Below the pieces are notes generated by a model, which was given only the letters and a program-made list of their open reading frames with translations, did no database searches and was not told the origin of the DNA. A stretch of 64,000 bases of DNA from Kordiimonas sp. SCSIO 12610 (GTDB taxonomy: Bacteria; Pseudomonadota; Alphaproteobacteria; Sphingomonadales; Kordiimonadaceae), in assembly GCF_024398015.1 (NCBI RefSeq), contig NZ_CP073747.1:2849001-2913000 (forward strand). Reading direction: 5' to 3'. Shown here piece after piece: positions 36,315 through 44,817 of the stretch. The position numbers and the translations under genes are program-made. Within the stretch, counting starts at the first letter, position 1, and every line of letters begins with the position of its first letter.

Positions 36315-37307
36315 ATGAATACTAAAAGAACCCTAACAATCACGGAAGATACTTGGCGCTTAAAAAAGCCGTTCATCATTGCTCGTGGCTCACGTACCGA
36401 AACTAAAACCATAACCGTTCACATCAGCGAAAATAGTCATACCGGCAGGGGCGAAGCCGTCGCCTCACCAAGGTACGGCGAGAGCAATGCCTCCATTATC
36501 GATGAGATAGAAAATCTCCGTAGTGATATTGAAAACGGTATTTCCATTGAGAACTTGCAAACTATCCTGCCAGCGGGATCTGCTCGCAATGCTATCGACA
36601 ATGCCCTTTGGGATTTAAGTGCCAAGCTATCTAATACCACTGTGGGAATTGCGTCCGGCCTTGGTTCCCCAAACGGTATCAAAACCGTCCAAACAATCAG
36701 TATTTTATCGCCTGACGAAGTTTTTAAAGAGGCGCGGTCCCTCGCGGGTTTTCCGGTCCTCAAACTAAAGCTCGATAATTCTCTTGTTTCGGAACGTGTT
36801 CAGGCAGCACGCTCTGGCGCACCAAATTCAAAGATCATTATTGATGCCAATGAAAGCTGGACACCTGATAGCCTCAACAAAAATCTTTCTATGCTCGCAG
36901 ATATGAAGATTTCGATGCTTGAACAACCCCTTCCAGCAAACAAAGATGAAACCCTAATAAACCTGAATGCACCAATTCCTATTTTCGCTGATGAAAGTTG
37001 CCATGTTACGGCGGACCTTGTTAACCTTCGAGACAAATATCAGGGCATTAATATCAAACTCGATAAAACTGGTGGCTTAAGCGAGGCTATCAAGCTTTAT
37101 AAGGCAGCCAAAGACATGGATTTTGAGGTCATGGTTGGCTGTATGCTTGGGACATCGCTTGGTATGGCACCAGCTTTATTCATCGCCCAACATGCAGCGT
37201 ATGTTGACGTTGATGCCCCTGCACTTCTTGCTGAAGACCGGGACCATCACCTTACCATTCACAACGGTGATGTTTCTGATCTAAACCCCAGTCTTTGGGG
37301 CGCCTGA
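36315..37307 (+). CDS. Dipeptide epimerase (L-Ala-D/L-Glu epimerase, enolase superfamily)
   Basis: 330 residues. Enolase-superfamily layout: N-terminal capping domain, then the barrel with KxK (Lys150, Lys152 in LKLKLD), metal ligands Asp177 (IIDANES), Glu203 (LEQPL) and Asp226 (FADES), and Lys248 in NIKLDKTGG. The two-lysine arrangement and the DVDAP tail are those of AEE-type dipeptide epimerases, which process L-Ala-D-Glu from murein or other dipeptides. Not obviously linked to the terpene operon 51 bp upstream; it may be expressed by read-through. Confidence 0.9.
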   Translation: MNTKRTLTITEDTWRLKKPFIIARGSRTETKTITVHISENSHTGRGEAVASPRYGESNASIIDEIENLRSDIENGISIENLQTILPAGSARNAIDNALWDLSAKLSNTTVGIASGLGSPNGIKTVQTISILSPDEVFKEARSLAGFPVLKLKLDNSLVSERVQAARSGAPNSKIIIDANESWTPDSLNKNLSMLADMKISMLEQPLPANKDETLINLNAPIPIFADESCHVTADLVNLRDKYQGINIKLDKTGGLSEAIKLYKAAKDMDFEVMVGCMLGTSLGMAPALFIAQHAAYVDVDAPALLAEDRDHHLTIHNGDVSDLNPSLWGA

Positions 37308-37327
37308 TACTATTCACCCCTTCATAC

Positions 37328-38338
37328 TCATTTCAAGTCATCAAGTGTTCGCGTATTATCAAGCGCCTTTAGAAAGGCGACGATATCCTTGGTTTCTTCA
37401 GGGGTAAATTTAATACCCAACTGATGCCATCCGGTATCCGATACAGCCTGATCCAACTCAAAGACCGCTCCATCATGGAAATAAGGCGCTGTCTGAGCGA
37501 CATTGCGAAGCGTTGGTACCTTGAAAAGATAATTATGACGACGCTTGCCCGTAACCTCTGCCCTGCCCTTATCATCCGTATTCGGATATGGGTTAACGAG
37601 TCCCATCTTCATAAACAGCTCACCCCCCATTAAGGGGCCATTATGGCAGCCATTGCATCCGCTTTTGATAAAGGTATAAAGCCCCTTTTTTTCTTGCTCA
37701 TTCAGGGCATTGTCATCCCCAGCGAGAAAATCATCAAAACGATCCTGCGTTACTAATGTTCGCTGGAAAGCTGCCAAAGCCTCAGCAATAGTATCAAAGG
37801 TTATCGGATCAGATAAATCTGAAAAAGCCGCTGTAAATGCTTGTCTGTATTCTGCGGACTTTGACAATCTTTCAATCGCTATTTCCTCTGATGGCAAGGC
37901 CATTTCATGGTGCGTTAATATCGGACTTTTGGCCTGTTCCGCTAAATTTTCTGCCCGACCATCCCAAAATTGGACAAACTGAAAACCTGCATTCCACACA
38001 GTTGGGCTATTCCTACGCCCTTCAATACCAAGTGCACCAACCGACACTCGCAAATTATCAGTTCCTGAGCCTCCATCACGTAATTCATGGCATGAATTAC
38101 ATGACTGTGTTTCATTCCCAGACAAGGCTGTTTCAAAAAATAATTTTCTACCTAATGCTATACGCTCGATTGTGTCATTTTCGCTTCCAGGCATCTTTTC
38201 CGGCAACTGTCCGAAAACCGCGTTAGCCAAGGCACGCAGATCATCCTCGGCAACCGATTGCATGGAGCTACTCAGAATTATCAAAATTGCCACTAAAAAA
38301 GATTTCACCGCGCTTATCCAATCAACAGGAACTTTCAT
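37328..38338 (-). CDS. Di-heme cytochrome c peroxidase (CcpA/MauG family)
   Basis: 336 residues with a signal peptide. Two c-type heme sites: CNSCHE (Cys80, Cys83, His84) and CNGCHN (Cys228, Cys231, His232), in the usual N- and C-terminal heme domains; FHDGAVFELDQAV and LKALDN are typical of bacterial cytochrome c peroxidases. It reduces H2O2 in the periplasm with electrons from a c-type cytochrome; MauG-like oxidation chemistry cannot be excluded. Divergent from katG, with which it shares a 220-bp promoter region. Confidence 0.92.
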   Translation of the reverse strand: MKVPVDWISAVKSFLVAILIILSSSMQSVAEDDLRALANAVFGQLPEKMPGSENDTIERIALGRKLFFETALSGNETQSCNSCHELRDGGSGTDNLRVSVGALGIEGRRNSPTVWNAGFQFVQFWDGRAENLAEQAKSPILTHHEMALPSEEIAIERLSKSAEYRQAFTAAFSDLSDPITFDTIAEALAAFQRTLVTQDRFDDFLAGDDNALNEQEKKGLYTFIKSGCNGCHNGPLMGGELFMKMGLVNPYPNTDDKGRAEVTGKRRHNYLFKVPTLRNVAQTAPYFHDGAVFELDQAVSDTGWHQLGIKFTPEETKDIVAFLKALDNTRTLDDLK

Positions 38339-38558
38339 CGGTTAATGTACCGACATTTCAAGCAGGAACAAACAGCTTAATAAATTAAATAGTTAACTAT
38401 AACGCTATATATAAATTTATTAAATCGATTAATAGTATTCAATAATTCAATTGTTAAAAATCTAATATTCATTGGATAATGGCCTCGTTTTTAGAAATAG
38501 CACAGATCATATGATCGATTTACTAAGTTTTTAAATTCGAACTTTATGGAGGTTTTCG
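38339..38558. promoter_or_regulatory. Shared ccp/katG promoter region, AT-rich with a palindrome
   Basis: 220 bp, very AT-rich. A perfect 12-bp palindrome ATAGTTAACTAT lies at 38389-38400. It resembles half of an OxyR pattern (ATAG...CTAT) but the spacer is too short for the consensus, so no regulator is named. The katG ribosome site GGAGG is just before 38559. Confidence 0.35.
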
Positions 38559-40781
38559 ATGTTTAAAAAAGCTAGACCGATAGCGGCGACCCTGGTTCTC
38601 GCTCTATCCACGACAATCATGTCACCTGCAATTTCCGTTGCAGAAGATAATACTGTACAAAGCCCAAAATTCTGGTGGCCCGACCAACTTGACCTAAGCC
38701 CGCTTCGCGCCCATGACGTTAAATCTGACCCGCTAAAGGGTGAATTTGACTATGTAAGCGCATTCAACAGCTTAGACCTTGATGCTGTCAAAGGCGACAT
38801 CCGCGAAGTTCTTACAACATCGCAGGATTGGTGGCCTGCTGATTATGGGCACTATGGTCCATTCTTCATTCGCCTTGCATGGCACGCAGCAGGCACATAC
38901 CGTGTGCATGATGGCCGCGGCGGCGCAGGCGGCGGACAGCAACGTTTTGACCCACTTAATAGCTGGCCTGACAACGGCAACCTGGACAAAGCCCGCCGTC
39001 TTTTATGGCCTGTAAAACAAAAATACGGCCGCAATATTTCCTGGGGTGATCTAATTGCCCTAACCGGTAACGTTTCCCTTGAAGACATGGGTTTCAAAAC
39101 ATTTGGTTTCGCGGGCGGTCGCGTTGATAACTGGGAGCCGGATCTTGTATACTGGGGCCGTGAAAAGAGCTTCCTTTCAAACAAGAAACGTTATGACAAA
39201 GACGGTAACCTTGAAAAGCCACTAGCTGCTGTCGAGCAAGGCCTGATTTACGTGAACCCACAAGGCCCACACGGCAACCCTGATCCGCTTGCTTCTGCGA
39301 AAGATATTCGCCTTTCATTTGGTCGTATGGCGATGAACGACGAGGAAATCGTAGCGCTAATCGCCGGTGGTCACACATTCGGTAAAGCGCACGGCGCGAA
39401 GCGCGGCAAAGACTGCGTTGGTGCAGAACCTGCTGCTGCTGCCATCGAAGAACAAGGTTTCGGTTGGAAAAACAAATGCGGTAAAGGTAATGCAGGTGCC
39501 ACACACACAAGTGGTTTCGAAGGCGCCTGGACTGTTACACCGACACAGTGGACAACAAACTACCTCGATAACCTCTTCGGTTTCGAATGGAAGAAATCTG
39601 AAAGCCCGTCAGGTGCTATCCAGTGGATTCCAACTGACGAAGCTGCTAATCAGCTCGTTCCAGATGCGCATGACCCAACAAAACGTCACGCGCCAATCAT
39701 GTTCACAACTGACATTGCAATCAAAGAAGATCCAGAATTCAGAAAAATCGCTGAAAGCTTCCTTGATGACCCAGAAAAGTATGAGCTTGCATTTGCTAAA
39801 GCATGGTTCAAACTTAACCACCGTGATCTTGGCCCACGTGCTCGTTACTTGGGTAAAGAAGTCCCACAGGAAGCGTTAATCTGGCAGGACCCGATCCCGG
39901 CTGTTAACCACGACCTTGTAAACGACCGCGATGTGAAATCCTTGAAGTCAGAGATTTTGAACTCCGGCCTCAGCGTATCCGAGCTTGTTAGAACGGCTTG
40001 GGCTTCTGCTGCCAGCTACCGCGGCACAGACATGCGCGGCGGCGCTGATGGTGGCCGCTTAGCACTTGCTCCTCAGAAGGACTGGGCTGTCAACAACCCA
40101 GCTGAGGTTTCAAAAGTACTTGGCAAGTTGGAAGGCATTCAGAAGTCATTCAACGCAAAATCAAGCAAAAAGAAAATCTCGCTTGCTGATTTGATCGTTC
40201 TTGGCGGCGCTGCTGCGATTGAGAAAGCAGCTAAAGATGCTGGTCATTCTGTAAACGTTCCGTTCAAGCCAGGCCGCATGGATGCAACGCAGGCAATGAC
40301 TGATGTTAAATCCTTCGGTGTTCTCGAGCCACATGCAGATGGTTTCCGTAACTACTATAGTGACGATAGCTATCTTGCACCGCTTGATGCCTTGATTGAC
40401 CGTGCTGCGTTCCTTGACCTTACGGTACCAGAAATGACTGTACTTATCGGTGGTATGCGTTCACTTGACGCAAACATTGGCGGCGCGGATTACGGCGTAT
40501 TCACCGACAAACCGGGCACACTCAATAATGATTTCTTTGTAAATCTTTTGGATATGTCTACAGAGTGGTCAAAATCTTCCAAGTCAGAAGGTATCTACGA
40601 AGGCCGTGACCGCAAAACGGGTGAACTGAAATGGGAAGCAACGCCGATCGACCTGATCTTCGGCTCAAACGCAGAACTACGCGCTGTGGCTGAATATTAT
40701 GGCTACGATAATGCAGACGAAACATTCGCAAATGATTTTGTTACTGCATGGACCAAGGTTATGAACCTTGGCCGCTTCTAA
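38559..40781 (+). CDS. katG: Catalase-peroxidase, exported form
   Basis: 740 residues. A clear signal peptide (to about residue 29, ending ISVAED) places the enzyme in the periplasm, unlike the common cytoplasmic KatG. The distal triad Arg105-Trp108-His109 ([11 protein letters not shown]), the Met-Tyr-Trp crosslink partners Tyr231 (GLIYVNPQG) and Met257 (GRMAMND), and the proximal His272 ([10 protein letters not shown]) are intact, and the second, heme-free half of the duplication is complete. It decomposes H2O2 by catalase and peroxidase activity. Single gene, ended by a bidirectional terminator; divergent from the cytochrome c peroxidase. Confidence 0.96.
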   Translation: MFKKARPIAATLVLALSTTIMSPAISVAEDNTVQSPKFWWPDQLDLSPLRAHDVKSDPLKGEFDYVSAFNSLDLDAVKGDIREVLTTSQDWWPADYGHYGPFFIRLAWHAAGTYRVHDGRGGAGGGQQRFDPLNSWPDNGNLDKARRLLWPVKQKYGRNISWGDLIALTGNVSLEDMGFKTFGFAGGRVDNWEPDLVYWGREKSFLSNKKRYDKDGNLEKPLAAVEQGLIYVNPQGPHGNPDPLASAKDIRLSFGRMAMNDEEIVALIAGGHTFGKAHGAKRGKDCVGAEPAAAAIEEQGFGWKNKCGKGNAGATHTSGFEGAWTVTPTQWTTNYLDNLFGFEWKKSESPSGAIQWIPTDEAANQLVPDAHDPTKRHAPIMFTTDIAIKEDPEFRKIAESFLDDPEKYELAFAKAWFKLNHRDLGPRARYLGKEVPQEALIWQDPIPAVNHDLVNDRDVKSLKSEILNSGLSVSELVRTAWASAASYRGTDMRGGADGGRLALAPQKDWAVNNPAEVSKVLGKLEGIQKSFNAKSSKKKISLADLIVLGGAAAIEKAAKDAGHSVNVPFKPGRMDATQAMTDVKSFGVLEPHADGFRNYYSDDSYLAPLDALIDRAAFLDLTVPEMTVLIGGMRSLDANIGGADYGVFTDKPGTLNNDFFVNLLDMSTEWSKSSKSEGIYEGRDRKTGELKWEATPIDLIFGSNAELRAVAEYYGYDNADETFANDFVTAWTKVMNLGRF

Positions 40782-40810
40782 GCCTTAGACCATTACAGTC
40801 TATAAAAACA

Positions 40811-40838
40811 AAAGCCCCGAAACAATTCGGGGCTTTTT
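40811..40838. terminator. Bidirectional terminator between katG and the flotillin operon
   Basis: AAAGCCCCGAA / TTCGGGGCTTT stem; T tract on the plus side and, on the minus strand, TTTTGTTTTTA after the stem. Serves both convergent genes. Confidence 0.9.
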
Positions 40839-40862
40839 CATTATTTGAGATGAACCAAATAT

Positions 40863-42623
40863 CTACTCTGAGGTATCCTTATCAGTTCCCTTAAAACTCT
40901 CAGTAAATCCATTCAAGTCATCGGATTTCAGACCAACTTCAGATAATAACGAATCCACCAGCGGTGCCTGAGCGCGGTATTTAAGGGCCGAAGAAACTAC
41001 CTTATCGGCTAAATTATCGCCGCCGGTTGTAGCTCCAGACACCTCACCGGATGCCGCTGTTGCACCGTTTAGTCCGTCAAGCTGGATAATTTTGATATCA
41101 TCAATATTCTCCATTGGTTTCGCGCTTTCACGGATAATTGCCTCAAGATTTTCAATCAATTCGAGCTTCACACGCATTGCAACCTGTTCGTTGGACAAGA
41201 GGTTCGCAGCCTCATTAAGGGCCTGATTACCTGTTGCTTCAACCGCATAACGAATTTCAGCAGCAGCCGCGCGCATTTTCTCTGCTTCTGCTTCCGCCTC
41301 AGCCGTAATGCGGGCTTCGTCCGCTTCACCGCGTGCTTTCTCACGAATAGCTTCTGCTGTATCCGTTGCTGCAATTTTCTCTGCTTCAGCGGCAATTTTT
41401 ATCGCGATCGCTTCTCTTTCCGCTTCCTTCGCGGCTTCAATCAGTTCGATCTGCTTTTGCCTATCTGCGATTTCAGTTTCACGCGCGGTTGACACTTTCT
41501 CTTCTGCCTGAACCGCCAGTGCCCTTGCCTGATCGGCTTCTGCTGCCGCCTCAGATTGCTCTTTGGATTTGACACTAATCGCAATATCGCGCTCTTGCTC
41601 GGCTAGCTCTACCGCTTTACGGCGTTCGATATCCTGCGTTTCAACAGCACGGTCTTTCGCGATATCTCGCTCTTTGATAAGCTTATCTTTCTCGATCCGC
41701 TCTTCTTCAACCGCACGCTCGGATGTAATCGAAGAGGTCTGAACTTGCTGGTTCGCAATAATTTTAGCCTGCTCGGCCTCACGTTCTTTGTCCGCTTGCT
41801 CCTTAGCAATTTCTGCGACCTGTGCCGCGCGGCGAATTTCAACTTCACGCTCTTGAGCGAGGCGAGCGTATTCTTCTTCCTTATCGATCTCTAGCGTTTC
41901 TTTAGCCGCTTGCAGGTTCTTGTTTTTGATCTGAACAGCAGTATCCTGCTCAATATCATTTCTGATTTTCTTCCGCTGTTCGATTTCTTCGGTCAGGCGC
42001 GTTAGACCCTCAGCATCAAACGCATTGTTTGGATTGAAATACTCCATACCTGTTTGATCCAGGCCAGTCAGTGATACTGTTTCCAACTCTAAACCGTTCT
42101 TGAGCAAATCTTCGGACACCACTTGCTGCACTTTCTGAACGAAATCAACGCGCTGCTCGTGCAGGTCCTCCATTGTCATTTCCGCTGCAACCGAGCGAAG
42201 GGCGTCAACAAATTTACCTTCCACGAGATCCTTCAGCTTTTCAGGCTGCATGGTCCGCGCTCCAAGTGTTTGGGCCGCATTTGCAATGGCATCATCGGTT
42301 GGCTGCACGCGTACATAAAATTCTGCAACCACATCTACCCGCATCCGGTCACGCGTAATAAGCGCCTGCTCATTCGCTCTGTGAACCGCAAGCCGGAGCG
42401 TGTTCATATTTACTGGAATAATTTCATGCAAGACCGGAAATACAACTGAGCCACCGTTTTTAATGACTTTCTGACCACGCCATCCAGTTCGAACATAACT
42501 GACCTCTTTACTTGCTCGGGTATATAATCGAGCAATAATTACTCCCATTAATAAAAAAGAAAATAGTAGAAAACCAACGATAGCTGTAATTAAAGTAGTG
42601 CTGTCGAGTGCATTGAATTCCAT
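40863..42623 (-). CDS. Flotillin-family SPFH protein (YqiK/FloT type)
   Basis: 586 residues. One N-terminal membrane segment (about 12-33), an SPFH domain (about 40-215), a long Ala/Glu/Lys-rich coiled coil (about 225-470) with repeated AE(R/K)EA patterns, and a C-terminal flotillin tail (LSNEQVAMRVKLELIENL). Bacterial flotillins organise membrane microdomains and respond to envelope stress. It ends an operon with PspA and YqiJ proteins, the grouping known for the E. coli yqiJK and related loci. Confidence 0.92.
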   Translation of the reverse strand: MEFNALDSTTLITAIVGFLLFSFLLMGVIIARLYTRASKEVSYVRTGWRGQKVIKNGGSVVFPVLHEIIPVNMNTLRLAVHRANEQALITRDRMRVDVVAEFYVRVQPTDDAIANAAQTLGARTMQPEKLKDLVEGKFVDALRSVAAEMTMEDLHEQRVDFVQKVQQVVSEDLLKNGLELETVSLTGLDQTGMEYFNPNNAFDAEGLTRLTEEIEQRKKIRNDIEQDTAVQIKNKNLQAAKETLEIDKEEEYARLAQEREVEIRRAAQVAEIAKEQADKEREAEQAKIIANQQVQTSSITSERAVEEERIEKDKLIKERDIAKDRAVETQDIERRKAVELAEQERDIAISVKSKEQSEAAAEADQARALAVQAEEKVSTARETEIADRQKQIELIEAAKEAEREAIAIKIAAEAEKIAATDTAEAIREKARGEADEARITAEAEAEAEKMRAAAAEIRYAVEATGNQALNEAANLLSNEQVAMRVKLELIENLEAIIRESAKPMENIDDIKIIQLDGLNGATAASGEVSGATTGGDNLADKVVSSALKYRAQAPLVDSLLSEVGLKSDDLNGFTESFKGTDKDTSE

Positions 42624-42674
42624 AAGTCTACTCCCTTGACTTTGGATTGAAAGATTGAACGTAAACGCGCAGGT

Positions 42675-43343
42675 TTAATCGTCCGTCATAAATTCTTTGG
42701 TGTTTGCAATGACGTAAAAAAGAGCTTGTTCTTTGCGAACAATAATCACGTCATCACCCTGGTTGAACGAAGCGTCATCCATGTCGGGTTCCGCCATAAA
42801 ATAGTGATCTTGACCAAACTGATCAGCAAGCTTGATTTGTGCTGGATTGCCGCGCCCCATAGTGCCCAGAACCACTTTGGCTGAATGGCCGACAAAACTA
42901 TCCGTCTTAACCGCTGATGTTTCATCCTTCGGCATTATTTTCGCCAAGACACCAGCAAAAAATCGGACCACTGGCAAACAAATCAGAAGGCTGCTGATAC
43001 TAGCAACAAAACCATTTACTGTACTACCGAGAATGGCTGCGAGAACCCCTTGGAAAACAATACCAGTTAGTCCAAAGGCCGTTAAAAAGGCAATCATAAT
43101 GACGATCACAGGCACCTCGCGGAAGCGAAGCCATGATAGGAATTCACCAAAGGCACCGCTATCACCAACATCGCCAGCATCAAGGTCTATATCTGCTTCG
43201 GGAAAGATACTATCCAGTAAGCCTGAAAGCGCAAACCCCACAACTGCGCCAATACCTTCCAGAACACCTATTGCGATCACAAGACCCAAGGCAACCGAGA
43301 ATGCGATATTTTCTGGCGCTAAAAATAATTCTATGACTGTCAA
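42675..43343 (-). CDS. YqiJ-like membrane protein with OB-fold domain
   Basis: 222 residues with TTG as probable start (GAGGGGGA upstream). Three or four membrane helices (about 12-40, 78-105, 108-130) precede a soluble C-terminal OB-fold-like domain (SFVGHSAKVVLGTMGRGNPAQIKLAD, in part GHSAKVVLGTMGRG). YqiJ/NfeD-like partners accompany flotillins. 51 bp before the flotillin gene in the same operon. Confidence 0.85.
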   Translation of the reverse strand: MTVIELFLAPENIAFSVALGLVIAIGVLEGIGAVVGFALSGLLDSIFPEADIDLDAGDVGDSGAFGEFLSWLRFREVPVIVIMIAFLTAFGLTGIVFQGVLAAILGSTVNGFVASISSLLICLPVVRFFAGVLAKIMPKDETSAVKTDSFVGHSAKVVLGTMGRGNPAQIKLADQFGQDHYFMAEPDMDDASFNQGDDVIIVRKEQALFYVIANTKEFMTDD

Positions 43344-43407
43344 TAAATCCCCCTCTCGCTACTAAAAACCAATAATCAATATTTTCTTGATCAAGAAAAG
43401 AGGAAAT

Positions 43408-44076
43408 TTATGCTTGCTTATCTTTTATAGCCTTCAAACGTTCCTGAATGGCGTTCTTCTTTGATAATTCTTCTAGTTCAGCCAATTTAACTGACGTTTC
43501 GTCAAGTGCATCACCGCTTGGTAAACTACCTGCGACACGCTCAAAAACTCTTGTCGCTGCTTCCACCTTGGCATTAACATCGCTATTTGGGTTCGGTTGA
43601 TTGTCACCATCCAGTATTTGGTTCTGAGCGGCTGCCGCCTGATGTTTTTTATAGTCATCCAGTTCCTGAAGCATTTCGCTTCGCTTGCCTTTTAAGGCCT
43701 TTATGTAACCTTCAAGCTCTTGTTCACGCTCTGAGTAATCTTTAACCGATGCTTCCAATATTGGAACCTGCGCTTCCAGGTCCATCTGACGCGCAATCGC
43801 AGCCTCTGCAAGATCATCTCTATTTTCGGCAATAGCCACTTCAACCTGACTGGTTAGTTCTTCATGCTTGTTGCTGTTTTCAGTAAGTTGCTTACTGGCT
43901 AAATGTTTATCAGCCGTAATTTTGCCATAGGAAACACGAACCTCAGCAATTGCATCATCAATTTCCCGTAACGCTTGTTCCATAACGGCTTCAGGGGCTG
44001 CATTTTCAATCGCATCAATCATCGCATTGATACTGCCACTTATTATTCGACCTACTCGGTCACCTAATTTTGCCAT
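43408..44076 (-). CDS. PspA/IM30-family protein
   Basis: 222 residues, almost entirely helical coiled coil. N-terminal amphipathic helix (LGDRVGRIISGSINAMID), the PspA repeat EQALREIDDAIAEVRVSYG, and heptad-rich segments to residue 150. PspA proteins bind stressed inner membranes and can form rods. The tail (150-222) is more variable. Cotranscribed with YqiJ and flotillin; third partner of the membrane-stress module. Confidence 0.9.
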   Translation of the reverse strand: MAKLGDRVGRIISGSINAMIDAIENAAPEAVMEQALREIDDAIAEVRVSYGKITADKHLASKQLTENSNKHEELTSQVEVAIAENRDDLAEAAIARQMDLEAQVPILEASVKDYSEREQELEGYIKALKGKRSEMLQELDDYKKHQAAAAQNQILDGDNQPNPNSDVNAKVEAATRVFERVAGSLPSGDALDETSVKLAELEELSKKNAIQERLKAIKDKQA

Positions 44077-44093
44077 AAAAGCTCCTCACTTGT

Positions 44094-44615
44094 TTATTTA
44101 TTGAAAATAGTAGTTAGTTTCTCAGCTTCACTGTCACTCAGCTGTTTATGCTGCCCAGAATCCAAAAGGGTTTTCAGCGCCGGAAGGAACACAGCCAACT
44201 GCATCAAGCATTCATACTCCAAGCCCCCCAATTCAGAATATGGTTCACTTCCGGCACCGAAATTTTGTTTATCACTATTTTTTGGGCTGCCCTGAACCCT
44301 ACCCTCCACTTGATACTGTCCTAATGACGCAATCATTTTTGGAAGCCACGCCGACATTAAGGATAGGACAGGATAACTTTCACCCTTTAATCGTTCCTCA
44401 GCACGTAACTTGGCGGCTAGTGGGCGCAATAATTCTTCGCATTGTGCGTATAGTCCCTCAAATGTCTCGGCCTGCTCGCTTCTTATTCGTTCTGTTTGAA
44501 CCAGGTACCTAACTTTTTCGCTCATGGTAATGGCGTCAGGCTCCTTCAGGTCTGCGATAAAAGCAGCATCCTTTTGCGATAAACGTACACTAAGTGGAAT
44601 TGGCTTTTGACTCAT
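44094..44615 (-). CDS. Uncharacterised protein with ribbon-helix-helix-like N-terminus, first gene of the PspA operon
   Basis: 173 residues, not recognised as a known family. The N-terminus (PLSVRLSQKDAAFIADLK ... MSEKVRYLV) looks like a CopG/RHH DNA-binding fold: a beta strand with alternating residues followed by two helices. The rest is helical with a Ser/Gly-rich loop near 115. It starts the operon RHH-PspA-YqiJ-flotillin (gap to pspA 17 bp), and a 24-bp palindrome lies 45 bp upstream, which suggests autoregulation. Regulator function is inferred. Confidence 0.7.
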   Translation of the reverse strand: MSQKPIPLSVRLSQKDAAFIADLKEPDAITMSEKVRYLVQTERIRSEQAETFEGLYAQCEELLRPLAAKLRAEERLKGESYPVLSLMSAWLPKMIASLGQYQVEGRVQGSPKNSDKQNFGAGSEPYSELGGLEYECLMQLAVFLPALKTLLDSGQHKQLSDSEAEKLTTIFNK

Positions 44616-44659
44616 AGCACCCCAACACGTTTTGCATGCTTTTTATTACCTATGATTTA

Positions 44660-44683
44660 ATATGTATGCATTTGTATACATAT
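44660..44683. promoter_or_regulatory. Palindromic operator candidate upstream of the PspA/flotillin operon
   Basis: Perfect 8-bp arms ATATGTAT / ATACATAT separated by 8 bp, 45-68 bp before the start codon of the RHH-like gene. Position and symmetry fit a binding site for a dimeric repressor such as that RHH-like protein. Confidence 0.55.
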
Positions 44684-44740
44684 TTCAAGGGCCATCTATA
44701 ACTTTTTTCATATTGATGAATATCCAACCCTTGTTCGAAG

Positions 44741-44776
44741 AAAACAAAAAAAGGCCACAAGCGCGAACTTGTGGCC
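44741..44776 (-). terminator. Terminator of the autotransporter gene
   Basis: On the minus strand GGCCACAAG / CTTGTGGCC around a 6-base loop, followed by a T-rich tract (TTTTTTTGTTTT). Confidence 0.9.
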
Positions 44777-44817
44777 GAGTTGGGTGGTTAGGGAATTTTT
44801 GTTTTGGATCGCCCTCC

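Noticed and set aside
38389-38400. OxyR site before katG
   Set aside because: The ATAG...CTAT arms are present but the spacer is 4 bp, not the 7 of the OxyR half-site pattern.
42832-43365. 177-codon plus-strand frame opposite the YqiJ gene
   Set aside because: Complement of a membrane-protein gene with biased composition; the minus-strand frame has clear family features and operon context.
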